From a virus, in IMG/VR virus record IMGVR_UViG_3300024999_000049, positions 56,194-120,193 of that record: 64,000 nucleotides of DNA. One strand, given 5' to 3'. Position numbers and translations under genes: made by a program. The notes beneath the pieces are model-generated. The model was not told where the DNA came from. It saw only the letters and a list, made by a program, of their open reading frames with translations, and ran no database searches. This document shows, in pieces, positions 7,955 through 15,308 of this stretch (position 1 is the stretch's first letter; each line of letters opens with the position of its first letter).

Positions 7955-8195
7955 TCATTTTCTTTCTTTACAGAATACCTCAATAATATTTTTTCTAAAA
8001 TCAACTATTGACATATCTTCATAGTTGATTTTAGTTAAATCAATATCATTATCAAAGTTATAATTTTCTACATTTTCTTTTGTAAATTTAAAAATCAAAT
8101 CCTCTATAGTTTTGTATTGTGATACTGTTAAATTAACTTGAATTAAATTTTTAATTAGTGAATTTTTTTTCTTTTACTGGTTTTACTTCTATCAT
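7955..8195 (-). pseudogene. small helical protein gene with A8-run frameshift
   Basis: The ATG at complement 8193-8195 has a good ribosome site, but the frame stops after 14 codons. Removing one A from an A8 run (complement 8163-8170) opens a 79-codon frame (NSLIKNLIQVNLTVSQYKTI... to FCKERK) that fills the gap to the next gene. The defect is the same kind, and the same direction, as the one in the 4983-5895 gene. Confidence 0.5.
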
Positions 8196-8235
8196 GTTTT
8201 TATTCTCCTTTTCTGTTATAAATGAAATTTGCTAT

Positions 8236-8547
8236 TTATGGTGTTATTTTTTCAATACTCACATTGTTAAAATGTTTTGTTAAGTAGTTATACATTTTCT
8301 TTTGTTCTGTTTTTAAAATTTTCTTTGTTTCTTCTGTTTCAAAAATAACATCTTCTTTCATTGTTATTCCATACACGGAAGACCATATCATATCATTATC
8401 ACTGTTATATACTGATATACTATTACACAAAACATTTCCTTCTTTGTGGTAACATCCATCATTTAAATATAATTCTATCTGTATTTTATAAATATCAGTT
8501 CTTTTTATTGCTGCGTTAATTTGATTTTTAATTTCTATGTTCGTCAT
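8236..8547 (-). CDS. hypothetical protein, 103 aa
   Basis: I start at MTNIEIKNQ because AAAGGAG lies 11 bases upstream. A longer frame from an ATG at 8586 overlaps the stop of the previous gene as ATGA but has no ribosome site, although translational coupling could use it. The protein has a central beta region (SISVYNSDNDMIWSSVYGI) and a basic helix near the end. Family unknown. Confidence 0.55.
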   Translation of the reverse strand: MTNIEIKNQINAAIKRTDIYKIQIELYLNDGCYHKEGNVLCNSISVYNSDNDMIWSSVYGITMKEDVIFETEETKKILKTEQKKMYNYLTKHFNNVSIEKITP

Positions 8548-8582
8548 GTTATATAAATCTCCTTTCCCATAAAATACCAAAT

Positions 8583-8762
8583 TCATTCGCTTAATAAAGC
8601 TACTAATTTACCATTTTGGTTTTTTCTTATTTCATAATGTGTTCCGTCACTAGCTTGTATAATGTTAATTATTTCATCATTTAAATATGTTTTGTTATAC
8701 CTTATAGGTAAATTTCCGTAATTAATTGTGTTTAAATACTGTGTTGTTAAATCTGTTTTCAT
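8583..8762 (-). CDS. small hypothetical protein, 59 aa
   Basis: Frame MKTDLTTQYLNTINYGNLP to VALLSE after a weak GGAAGT site. Its stop overlaps a possible upstream start of the next gene as ATGA. Position and coding-like composition support it; function unknown. Confidence 0.45.
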   Translation of the reverse strand: MKTDLTTQYLNTINYGNLPIRYNKTYLNDEIINIIQASDGTHYEIRKNQNGKLVALLSE

Positions 8763-8805
8763 TTTTAATACTTCCTTTTTTACATATTAACCTTTATACC
8801 CTAAA

Positions 8806-8877
8806 GGCTTTATATTACCCACAATCTAATTATAATCTGTTATGCTGTTATATGTAAATTGTGGATATTATAAAGGC
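8806..8877 (-). repeat. long imperfect intergenic hairpin with two heptamers in its loop
   Basis: A 20-bp arm at 8806-8825 pairs with 8858-8877 (about 17 of 20, one G-U). The 32-base loop contains two tandem ATAACAG copies in the minus-strand RNA. It sits between the 8893-9396 and 8583-8762 genes. It may be a processing or protein-binding element. Confidence 0.55.
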
Positions 8878-8892
8878 TTTACGCCTTTACTA

Positions 8893-9396
8893 TTACTTGC
8901 TGTTTGATTCTCCTGTCATAAATTTTATATATCTGTTTGCCTTGTCTTTTGTTTTAAAGTTCGCTACGTTTTCGCTGTTACAGTATACCATTGTGTTATA
9001 CCCTTTTGACAATAAATCTGTCGTAGCCTCTTTTATTTCAAAATTGCCAGTATTAAAACTGTTATGCTTATATTTTGTTACTTTATCCACTGTTATTTTA
9101 ATTATACAATGGTCTAGTAAAGCCCCGCCACCAAACGAACGGCTATTATTAATCAATAGAGGTATTTTTATATTACCTGTTGACCGTCCAATATATCCTA
9201 TTATATCATGCTCTTCATTCCAGCATTTTCCTGTTGTTGAGTCACCATAAAATAAGCGTATTCTCTTTTTTGTTAATCTGGCATTTTCCAGAATGTTAAT
9301 GACTTCTTGTGGTGTACTGTTATGGTATGCCGTTCCGTTAATGATTTTGTATTCAATTGTGTTACCATTGGATAATTTTTCTATACATGTATTCAT
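8893..9396 (-). CDS. conserved phage/mobile-element protein, 167 aa
   Basis: Recognisable by RIRLFYGDSTTGKCWNEEHD, IGYIGRSTG and IKIPLLI then ALLDHCI, a family frequent in Firmicute phages and conjugative elements and of unknown function. The start overlaps the stop of the previous gene (ATGA), so translation is probably coupled. AAAGGAG lies upstream. Confidence 0.65.
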   Translation of the reverse strand: MNTCIEKLSNGNTIEYKIINGTAYHNSTPQEVINILENARLTKKRIRLFYGDSTTGKCWNEEHDIIGYIGRSTGNIKIPLLINNSRSFGGGALLDHCIIKITVDKVTKYKHNSFNTGNFEIKEATTDLLSKGYNTMVYCNSENVANFKTKDKANRYIKFMTGESNSK

Positions 9397-9533
9397 TGTT
9401 TTATATCTCCTTTTCTGTTATTACTATTTGTTATTATTTTTAATTCTTCCAGCAACTTGTTAAAATTGTCATAATCTATCTTATGTATAAATTCCATCAA
9501 TTCCCGTTCTGCTTGCTCTGTGTTATTATCCAT
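9393..9533 (-). CDS. small acidic hypothetical protein, 46 aa
   Basis: Frame MDNNTEQAERELMEFIHKID to KGDIKQ, with AAGGAG upstream. It overlaps the gene before it by 8 bases and the gene after it by 4 (ATGA). This tight chain of overlaps supports real, coupled expression. Confidence 0.5.
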   Translation of the reverse strand: MDNNTEQAERELMEFIHKIDYDNFNKLLEELKIITNSNNRKGDIKQ

Positions 9534-9663
9534 TAGTATTATATCTCCTTACTTTATTATAATTCTTTATTCCGATATTTACAATACATTTTGCAAAAAT
9601 ATAGAGTGCTGATATGCCAATTAAAAATTTTGCGGATAAAATTATTAACGCTGTTGTTATCAT
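9526..9663 (-). CDS. small membrane protein, 45 aa
   Basis: Frame MITTALIILSAKFLIGISAL... with one hydrophobic stretch at about residues 3-32 and a basic tail (KNYNKVRRYNTNG), so a single membrane-spanning helix with a cytoplasmic C-terminus is likely. AAAGGAGC upstream. It overlaps the next gene by 8 bases. Function unknown. Confidence 0.5.
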   Translation of the reverse strand: MITTALIILSAKFLIGISALYIFAKCIVNIGIKNYNKVRRYNTNG

Positions 9664-9687
9664 TTGTATATTGCTCCTTTACTATTT

Positions 9688-10548
9688 TTAATTTTCTTCC
9701 ACTTTCTCAAAATCTTTAATTCCCAGTATAAAATTAACTGCTTTTTGCGCTTGTCCTGCTGCAATTGTTATCATTCTGTTATCATTTTTTAAAGCTTTTA
9801 ACCAACTTTGTAAATATGCAACAGTGTTTTGAAATACTGCTGTATTATCAATTCCAACAGTATTATTTAAATATGCTGCTCCAATTTCTGCACATAACTC
9901 TTCCTTTGAATAGTCTTTACTACCAAATTTATGAGACATCATGCTGTTATGTCTTTTTAGCCGTTTGTCATTCCCTGTACTATGTGTTAATTCGTGGAAC
10001 GCTGTACTGTAATATGATTCTGGCTTGTCAAATTGTTTTATGTCTGGCATAACTACAGTATCATTTACAGGGGAATAATACGCTCTGTCACTTCCTGTTA
10101 TTATATTATAATTGATTTTTTCTCTTGTAATATAGTCATTTATTACTTTTTCTGCCTCTTTTATAATGTTATGTTCGTTCTCGGGCGTAAAAATGTCGCA
10201 TTTTGTTACTATGTCTTCACACTGGGAAATGTGAAACACATTGTAATATTTTAATAATGGGTAAGATTCTTTTTTACCTGTTAATGTATTTTCCTTTTCA
10301 TACCAATTATAGTATACAATCATAGAAGATTTTTCACCCTTTTTGACTGATCCTTTAATGTCTGATATCTGTTTAAATGTTAAGTATTCGCCGGGAAATG
10401 GCAATAGCATTAAGTTTATTCCTTTGTATTCCTTGCGTGTTATGTAGTTAATTGCCTTTTGTCCTTTCCAGTTTTTAACCCATGGAATGTTTCCTTTTTC
10501 AAGTTCCGATATAATACGGTCTGTTACATACTGATATACTTGTGACAT
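9688..10548 (-). CDS. ardC: ArdC-like antirestriction protein (ssDNA-binding plus zincin-like domain)
   Basis: 286 residues in two parts. The N-terminal part (about 1-115; PWVKNW, YKGINLMLL, YLTFKQ, GEKSSMIVYY) matches the ssDNA-binding domain of ArdC/TraC-type proteins. The C-terminal part is a zinc-metallopeptidase-like domain with HELTH at 185-189 and a likely third ligand Glu in EELCAEIGAAYL (about 221). Known relatives protect incoming DNA from restriction by binding single strands. Here it lies in the early arm, as expected of a counter-defence gene. Length is normal and intact. Start chosen at MSQVYQYVTD. Confidence 0.85.
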   Translation of the reverse strand: MSQVYQYVTDRIISELEKGNIPWVKNWKGQKAINYITRKEYKGINLMLLPFPGEYLTFKQISDIKGSVKKGEKSSMIVYYNWYEKENTLTGKKESYPLLKYYNVFHISQCEDIVTKCDIFTPENEHNIIKEAEKVINDYITREKINYNIITGSDRAYYSPVNDTVVMPDIKQFDKPESYYSTAFHELTHSTGNDKRLKRHNSMMSHKFGSKDYSKEELCAEIGAAYLNNTVGIDNTAVFQNTVAYLQSWLKALKNDNRMITIAAGQAQKAVNFILGIKDFEKVEEN

Positions 10549-10604
10549 TAAAATACACTTCCTTTTTAATTTTATTTTTTGTTATAGATTGAAGGATATT
10601 ATAT

Positions 10605-10802
10605 TTATCTAATTCCCAATTCCATTTTTAATCTTTTTTCCCAGTCTATCGGCTTGACATGTATTTCATTTTCCATTTTATCAACTATAATTGATTTACT
10701 TCTCTGTGATTTTAATTTTAAGGTATCACCAATATTATAGTTTTTTCTGACTTTACCAATGAGATATAAAACTCCGTGACCTTTAAAATATATTTTTATC
10801 AT
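10605..10802 (-). CDS. hypothetical protein, 65 aa
   Basis: Small basic beta-rich protein (IKIYFKGHGVLYLIGKVRKN). An ATG four codons upstream directly abuts AAAGGA and could not be used efficiently, so the second Met (complement 10800-10802) is preferred. An A10 run lies between them. Function unknown. Confidence 0.5.
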   Translation of the reverse strand: MIKIYFKGHGVLYLIGKVRKNYNIGDTLKLKSQRSKSIIVDKMENEIHVKPIDWEKRLKMELGIR

Positions 10803-10848
10803 TTTTTTTTTCATTCCTTTCTATATTATATTTATTTGCTTTAATAAG

Positions 10849-10919
10849 CTTTAAAACCCATAACTTTTATGTATTGCTGTTATACTGTTTACAGGTTTTA
10901 AAGGGTATTAAATACCCTT
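10849..10919 (-). repeat. two adjacent intergenic hairpins
   Basis: CTTTAAAACC at 10849-10858 pairs with 10894-10903, with an ATAACAG in the loop. Immediately next, AAGGGTATT-A-AATACCCTT at 10902-10919 is a perfect palindrome that covers the stop codon of the 10908-11165 gene. The second could slow or terminate transcription, but no U-run follows. Confidence 0.5.
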
Positions 10920-11165
10920 AGAATCATTTAAATTTTTTAGTACTTTTATTGCAGATTCTTTTTTACTAACTTCAAACAATCTTAATAAAAATTTTTCTTT
11001 TAACGAAATTATTGTTTCAATTGATTCTACATCAATATTATACAATTTGCTGATATCCTGCATTATTTCTGCTTTTGTTTTGTTATAGTGTGGCATAATA
11101 GAGTTAACATATTCACCATTAATAATTAAAGTATAAATTCTTCCTGACTGATAAATTTTATTCAT
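10908..11165 (-). CDS. hypothetical protein, 85 aa
   Basis: Start at MNKIYQSGRIYTLIINGEYV, placed by AGGAGTG upstream rather than at a longer in-frame ATG. The N-terminal half is beta-like and the C-terminal half helical and basic. Family unknown. Confidence 0.55.
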   Translation of the reverse strand: MNKIYQSGRIYTLIINGEYVNSIMPHYNKTKAEIMQDISKLYNIDVESIETIISLKEKFLLRLFEVSKKESAIKVLKNLNDSKGI

Positions 11166-11223
11166 TGCTAAAATCACTCCTATATTTTAGTAGTAAACTG
11201 TTATATTGTTTACTCTATGGCTA

Positions 11224-11256
11224 CACACCATATTATTATTGCTGTTTTATGGTGTG
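11224..11256 (-). repeat. 8-bp intergenic hairpin
   Basis: CACACCAT pairs with ATGGTGTG around a 17-base loop which in the minus-strand RNA reads AAAACAGCAATAATAAT, one base away from the ATAACAG heptamer. Confidence 0.45.
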
Positions 11257-11274
11257 CGCTAACAGTAGACAAAA

Positions 11275-11412
11275 TCATTCGCATTGAGATATCAAAAAAT
11301 TACAACAACCTTGCTTTCTCAATTCTCTTGCATTATCATGAGCTTCAAGCCACGAATTAAATTTTTCTTGATAATTAAAACCGTTATTGTCGGAATAATC
11401 TAAATAATACAT
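11275..11412 (-). CDS. small hypothetical protein, 45 aa
   Basis: Frame MYYLDYSDNNGFNYQEKFNS to ISQCE with AGAAGGTG upstream. It contains a Cys-Cys pair near the end. It fills the gap between two other genes. Confidence 0.5.
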   Translation of the reverse strand: MYYLDYSDNNGFNYQEKFNSWLEAHDNARELRKQGCCNFLISQCE

Positions 11413-11448
11413 TTTTACACCTTCTTTCCTTCTATTTGTTATAGAAAA

Positions 11449-11697
11449 TTATAATCTTTTCATTAATCCATTAGAGGAAATAACTTCAAAGCGGAAATTT
11501 TCGCCAGTGTTAGTAATATAACATTTTCCGCGAATAGTTCCACAATCACAGTCTTTCATTCCGCATAATGCATTATTAATTCTATTGTCCTGTGATTGTG
11601 TCAATCTAAATGTTTTTGTTTGCTCATTGTAATTGATTATTACATTACATTGAGTATTGTGGAAATTGTTTACAAGAGTAACTTTTAAACGTGACAT
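11449..11697 (-). CDS. hypothetical protein, 82 aa
   Basis: Beta-rich protein with a central C-x4-C-x-C pattern (CGMKDCDCG) and a further Cys, possibly metal binding. Ribosome site GGAGGT. First gene after a possible promoter at 11764-11796. Function unknown. Confidence 0.55.
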   Translation of the reverse strand: MSRLKVTLVNNFHNTQCNVIINYNEQTKTFRLTQSQDNRINNALCGMKDCDCGTIRGKCYITNTGENFRFEVISSNGLMKRL

Positions 11698-11763
11698 ATA
11701 ATTACCTCCATGCTTTAAGGATAAGCATACCTTTAATTTTAAGTACTATTATGTACTTTATAA

Positions 11764-11796
11764 ATTATACCATAGATATTAACCAGACTATGGCAT
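11764..11796 (-). promoter_or_regulatory. possible extended -10 promoter, leftward
   Basis: The minus strand reads TGGTATAAT, an extended -10 (TGnTATAAT) with complement 11764-11772. No good -35 is seen 17 bp upstream. A CCATAG/CTATGG inverted repeat overlaps it, and an AAGTACATAATAGTACTT palindrome follows. These would suit a regulated start. Confidence 0.4.
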
Positions 11797-11838
11797 AATC
11801 AGATAAAAAACATAAAAGCAGGTCATAAAAACTGGATT

Positions 11839-12084
11839 TTATCGTGCCTTTATTTCTTGTGTGCTGTTATTGGTTAAATCGTGAAATATAGCTGTAAAAT
11901 CCTGATAATTGATTCTTAATTCAATATTCATTGTTGCAAGTGTATCTTTTATTGCTTCAATTTGATTAAACATTCTTGTTTTTACTTCCTTTTTTCCTGC
12001 TACTTTTGCAATTGTATTGTCCTTGTATAATGTAAGTTTTCTTTCGATAAGGTTTATTAAATTTTCGTTATAGTGTGCTAACAT
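11839..12084 (-). CDS. hypothetical protein, 81 aa
   Basis: Basic helical N-terminus (MLAHYNENLINLIERKLTLY) and a C-terminal QDFTAIFHDLTNN segment. It ends in ATAACAG-containing codons. Function unknown. Confidence 0.55.
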   Translation of the reverse strand: MLAHYNENLINLIERKLTLYKDNTIAKVAGKKEVKTRMFNQIEAIKDTLATMNIELRINYQDFTAIFHDLTNNSTQEIKAR

Positions 12085-12103
12085 TTTTATTCTCCTTTAT
12101 GTT

Positions 12104-12328
12104 TTATATTTGTTCTTCGATTATGATACTTGCCATTAAAACCATAAAATTAAAATCTTCAAAATTTGTTTCATCTTCTGTAAAATTTTCTAACATAATT
12201 ATTTTTGCTTCTTCTGTGCGATTTTCATCAAGAGCTAAAACATCTAAATAATTTTTATCTTTATCTAGTGCTTCAATGCTGTTATAACGTTCCCATATTA
12301 ATTTTTTATCGAATTCTGTTAATGTCAT
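12104..12328 (-). CDS. hypothetical protein, 74 aa
   Basis: Strongly acidic helical protein (MTLTEFDKKLIWERYNSIEA...), AAAGGAG upstream. The acidic, small character resembles DNA-mimic inhibitors, but so do many unrelated phage proteins; no specific motif was seen. Confidence 0.5.
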   Translation of the reverse strand: MTLTEFDKKLIWERYNSIEALDKDKNYLDVLALDENRTEEAKIIMLENFTEDETNFEDFNFMVLMASIIIEEQI

Positions 12329-12381
12329 ATTTTAAACTCCTTTCATAAAGTGATTAAAAGTTATATTTTATCGTGTTATTG

Positions 12382-12747
12382 CTATTCTTCACACCATGTA
12401 ATCATATAATCAATTCCGTCAATTAATCCTAGTTTATTAGCTGCCTGTATTGCTTCTGATTCTGTTTTATAAAGCGTTGTGTTTTCAATTGGCATATCGT
12501 TTATCATACTTGTTATTTCATATGTTATAACTTTTCCCATTAACATGTAGTCACAAAAATTGTCAATGTCTTGCTGTGTTAATATCTCGTAATTGTTATC
12601 AACTGTTATTTGTACTAGATTTTTTTCGAAGTCAAAATCGGAATCAAAGGACAAACTATCATTAGTAAAAAATTCTTTCAATGCTTCATGGAATAAAATG
12701 TCATTTGATTTACATTTTTCGTGATAGATTATTTCTAAATTTGTCAT
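12382..12747 (-). CDS. hypothetical protein, 121 aa
   Basis: Start at MTNLEIIYHEKC, chosen because AAGAAGGG lies 9 bases upstream. Acidic, with the C-terminal segment ESEAIQAANKLGLIDGIDYMITW forming a small alpha-beta unit like those at 2671 and 7726. Function unknown. Confidence 0.55.
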   Translation of the reverse strand: MTNLEIIYHEKCKSNDILFHEALKEFFTNDSLSFDSDFDFEKNLVQITVDNNYEILTQQDIDNFCDYMLMGKVITYEITSMINDMPIENTTLYKTESEAIQAANKLGLIDGIDYMITWCEE

Positions 12748-12776
12748 TGTGTTATACCCTTCTTTCATTATAAATT

Positions 12777-13202
12777 TTAATAGTCATAGTGATATGAAAA
12801 TCTTACTGTTATATGATTTTTAAACTTTTTGACTTTTACATACCTTGCGAAACAATTTCCTGTACAATCATACATAGAGTTAATATGGTAATATTCATTA
12901 TGTAAGGAAATACCATGCTTATAAAAATACCTTATTACCTTTTTAATATCTGCATGATTAAAAGTATAATGTGTTATCCTTGTATCACTGTTACCTGTAT
13001 TTAATTCTCTTATCATACCATATTCAGTATTTGTTATTTTGCATTTATCACAGTAGTCATTTATACCATTGAATAACTCAAGGTAATTTTCATATTCTTC
13101 TTCACTTGTTAATGTAAATGTCATTTCCTGTTGATGTCCACATTTTTTAAATTTGATATTACGAGTTTTAATTTTTGGGTTTTCAAGTGTTATCATTGAC
13201 AT
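12777..13202 (-). CDS. hypothetical protein with CxxC motif, 141 aa
   Basis: Contains CGHQQEM near residue 21 and YCDKCK near residue 52, a pairing typical of a small zinc-binding fold (inference). The rest is aromatic and basic, rich in His and Tyr (YKHGISLHNEYYHINSMYDC). GGAGGG upstream. Confidence 0.55.
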   Translation of the reverse strand: MSMITLENPKIKTRNIKFKKCGHQQEMTFTLTSEEEYENYLELFNGINDYCDKCKITNTEYGMIRELNTGNSDTRITHYTFNHADIKKVIRYFYKHGISLHNEYYHINSMYDCTGNCFARYVKVKKFKNHITVRFSYHYDY

Positions 13203-13257
13203 TGTTTTATCCCTCCATAAATTTATTTTAATCTTATTTACATACTATGTAAATATT

Positions 13258-13298
13258 CCAGTGTATAAATTGTTATTGCTTGACTTGTTATACACTGG
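13258..13298 (-). repeat. 11-bp perfect intergenic hairpin
   Basis: CCAGTGTATAA at 13258-13268 pairs perfectly with 13288-13298. The loop in the minus-strand RNA contains AATAACAA. A second palindrome, TTTACAT-ACT-ATGTAAA, lies at 13237-13253. Confidence 0.5.
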
Positions 13299-13314
13299 AG
13301 AAATACATACTATA

Positions 13315-13545
13315 TTAATTAGTCCAAAAGTCTATTTTATAAGTATCATTTTCTCTTGTAAAAACCATTTTACTTTTTCCGTCATTAATGTTTAAACAAT
13401 AACTTTTGTTATCTTGTAGGTTGACAATTTTATTTGTTGTTTCCTCAGATAAACTAAAATTTTTGCATACTGTTTTAATGTTATATGCCGGAATTCTTTT
13501 TTCAATCCTTTTTGAGTATTCAAGCATAGTTATAATTTTTTCCAT
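13315..13545 (-). CDS. hypothetical protein, 76 aa
   Basis: Begins MEKIITMLEYSKRIEKRIPA with AAAGGAG upstream. The segment KNFSLSEETTNKIVNLQ could be a short helix-turn-helix but is too weak to call. It ends in beta strands. Confidence 0.5.
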   Translation of the reverse strand: MEKIITMLEYSKRIEKRIPAYNIKTVCKNFSLSEETTNKIVNLQDNKSYCLNINDGKSKMVFTRENDTYKIDFWTN

Positions 13546-13601
13546 TGTATTATGCTCCTTTATTCTGTTATTATATTTATTTACTATCCAGTAAATAAGT
13601 C

Positions 13602-13628
13602 ATAGCATAGACTGTTATTCTATGCTAT
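13602..13628 (-). repeat. 10-bp hairpin whose whole loop is the heptamer
   Basis: ATAGCATAGA at 13602-13611 and TCTATGCTAT at 13619-13628 form a perfect 10-bp stem. The 7-base loop is exactly CTGTTAT on the plus strand, ATAACAG in the leftward RNA. This is the cleanest instance of the heptamer presented in a loop. Confidence 0.65.
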
Positions 13629-13654
13629 CAATAAACACTGGCTTGTTATTATAG

Positions 13655-13852
13655 TTAATTAAAAATTTTATATATGTCTCTGACTTCTTGTGCTTTTATA
13701 TTGCAGCCGTTTTTATAATCTTTGCTAATATCTTGTCCTTTGACATTAGATTGATTACTATAATATGCTGCAAGTGAGTCTAATGCTTCTCTTATTAATA
13801 TCAATTCTCTTTCTGTAAATTGTTCTTTCATGATTTTTGCTTTTTCAGTCAT
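13655..13852 (-). CDS. hypothetical protein, 65 aa
   Basis: Start at MTEKAKIMKEQFTERELILI after TGGAGTG. Residues 10-30 resemble the FTERELxLIREALxxL segment of small phage helical proteins. Two palindromes (13879-13899 and 13906-13932) lie just upstream. Confidence 0.55.
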   Translation of the reverse strand: MTEKAKIMKEQFTERELILIREALDSLAAYYSNQSNVKGQDISKDYKNGCNIKAQEVRDIYKIFN

Positions 13853-13956
13853 AATATTATCACTCCATTTTTTAAAGTAGTACATTACTTTTATGTACTC
13901 TATAAACTGTATACACTGTCACTATATACAGTCTAACAACACATAAATATGTTATT

Positions 13957-14217
13957 TCATTTACTAAATTCAATTTTTCCATAGTAAGGATAAAAACTAC
14001 CATCTCTATATATTTCATATCTAAATGTTTTATCCTTTGTTTGATAAATTGTTATAATACTGGAATTGTAGTTATTACCAATATTATGGGATAATACGCT
14101 TATTTTTTTATAACTTTTTGGAATTTCTCCAAGTGGTTTACCTTTGTAAAGAATTGCTTTTCTGTTATCAAGTTTTTCGCCTTGTAAATTTCCATTTACT
14201 ATTATTTCTTTTTTCAT
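13957..14217 (-). CDS. hypothetical protein, 86 aa
   Basis: Start at MKKEIIVNGNLQGEKLDNRK after AGGAAGTG; a longer in-frame ATG lacks a site. Beta-rich and basic. Function unknown. Confidence 0.5.
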   Translation of the reverse strand: MKKEIIVNGNLQGEKLDNRKAILYKGKPLGEIPKSYKKISVLSHNIGNNYNSSIITIYQTKDKTFRYEIYRDGSFYPYYGKIEFSK

Positions 14218-14278
14218 ATTTATACACTTCCTATTATACAAAGTAGTAACACTTTGATTATACAATGTTACTCTATAC

Positions 14279-14313
14279 AATGCACTATCAATTATTTTTT
14301 GTTATAGTGCATT
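14279..14313 (-). repeat. 10-bp perfect intergenic hairpin
   Basis: AATGCACTAT pairs with ATAGTGCATT around a 15-base loop that reads AACAAAAAATAATTG in the leftward RNA. It lies between the 14343-14624 and 13957-14217 genes. Confidence 0.5.
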
Positions 14314-14342
14314 CAAACAGTAGCATTATTATATTTTTTCTG

Positions 14343-14624
14343 TTATAGGTTTATTAATGGATTTTCAATGGCTATTTGGTAAAATTCACCTTTAATGTCG
14401 CATAACTTGCAGCATTCAAGATACTTATAACCTGCTACATAATTTTTATTGAATGCCTCATTTATTATCTGGTATGCTAAATCCATATTATCATTATTAT
14501 ATGCTTTGTAAAACTCTCTTACTATGTACATTTGAAGGTTATCAGCATTATTGACGGAGTCTTTCAAAGCAGATACTAACATATTCGCTTTTTCAAAGTT
14601 TTGTTGTATTGTGCTTTTTATCAT
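14343..14624 (-). CDS. hypothetical helical protein, 93 aa
   Basis: MIKSTIQQNFEKANMLVSAL..., entirely helical by composition, with a CCKLC motif near the end. AGAAGG upstream. Function unknown. Confidence 0.55.
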   Translation of the reverse strand: MIKSTIQQNFEKANMLVSALKDSVNNADNLQMYIVREFYKAYNNDNMDLAYQIINEAFNKNYVAGYKYLECCKLCDIKGEFYQIAIENPLINL

Positions 14625-14721
14625 TATATTTCCTTCTTTCCAATTTTATTTGATAGCCATTTTATACTATCTATAAAAGCCATAACTTTATTGCTGTTAT
14701 GACTTCTAACATGGTATAAAA

Positions 14722-14904
14722 TCAATTTTGAAAAGCCATTTTTAATACTTCTATTTCATTTTCAGCATTTTCATATGATGTATATTCTTTTTCTTTTGAT
14801 TCTTCAATACATTCTAATGTGCTTCTATCTACTGCAAAATAAAAGCCTTCAATGTAAAATTTTCCGTCAATTTCCGTTACAGATAAGCCATTTAAATTAG
14901 TCAA
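14722..14904 (-). CDS. hypothetical protein, 60 aa, TTG start
   Basis: Starts with TTG overlapping the stop of the preceding gene (TTGA), so translation is likely coupled. Acidic, with a SYENAENEIEVLKMA helix. Its end is inside one arm of a 9-bp inverted repeat (14659-14667 with 14714-14722) whose loop carries ATAACAG. Confidence 0.55.
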   Translation of the reverse strand: MTNLNGLSVTEIDGKFYIEGFYFAVDRSTLECIEESKEKEYTSYENAENEIEVLKMAFQN

Positions 14905-15197
14905 TTATTATTTCCCTTCTTTCCTATGAAATCAGTTTTTATTAACGTGTATTTAATATTAGATAAATTTAAAAATCTTCCAAACCAGAATTTAAAGCTT
15001 CCTTCAAAATCATTCCATTCATATGTTTTTGTTTTATCTTCCCATTCTGTACAAGTTCTCACTGTTAACATTTCATCATCAATTATTAATGTATTTCCCT
15101 TTACTTCATAACCTTTGATTGTTAATACTTTTTTTAATAATTCCGTTCTATGTGTTAAGTTCGGCTTGATTACTTTAGTTAAATTAATTTTAATCAT
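14901..15197 (-). CDS. hypothetical protein, 98 aa
   Basis: Begins MIKINLTKVIKPNLTHRTEL with GGAGGG upstream. A mixed alpha-beta small protein with a Trp- and Phe-rich C-terminal half (FEGSFKFWFGRFL). Family unknown. Confidence 0.55.
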   Translation of the reverse strand: MIKINLTKVIKPNLTHRTELLKKVLTIKGYEVKGNTLIIDDEMLTVRTCTEWEDKTKTYEWNDFEGSFKFWFGRFLNLSNIKYTLIKTDFIGKKGNNN

Positions 15198-15228
15198 TCA
15201 ATTTCCCTCCATAAACTATGTATTTTAA

Positions 15229-15296
15229 CCTCTTTACTCTGCATTTTACAGGCTTGTAACTGTTATAACATTGCTGTTATAGCTGCATTAAAGAGG
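15229..15296 (-). repeat. intergenic inverted repeat enclosing two heptamers
   Basis: CCTCTTTA at 15229-15236 pairs with TAAAGAGG at 15289-15296. The enclosed 52 bases hold two ATAACAG copies in the leftward RNA. Confidence 0.45.
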
Positions 15297-15308
15297 GATG
15301 CAAGTAAA

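Noticed and set aside
12104-12328. Anti-CRISPR or DNA-mimic function for small acidic proteins
   Set aside because: Acidity and size alone are not evidence; no neighbouring Aca-type regulator pairing could be shown.
13879-14313. CRISPR-like array from the closely spaced palindromes
   Set aside because: The palindromes differ in sequence, have no common repeat length and no regular spacers.
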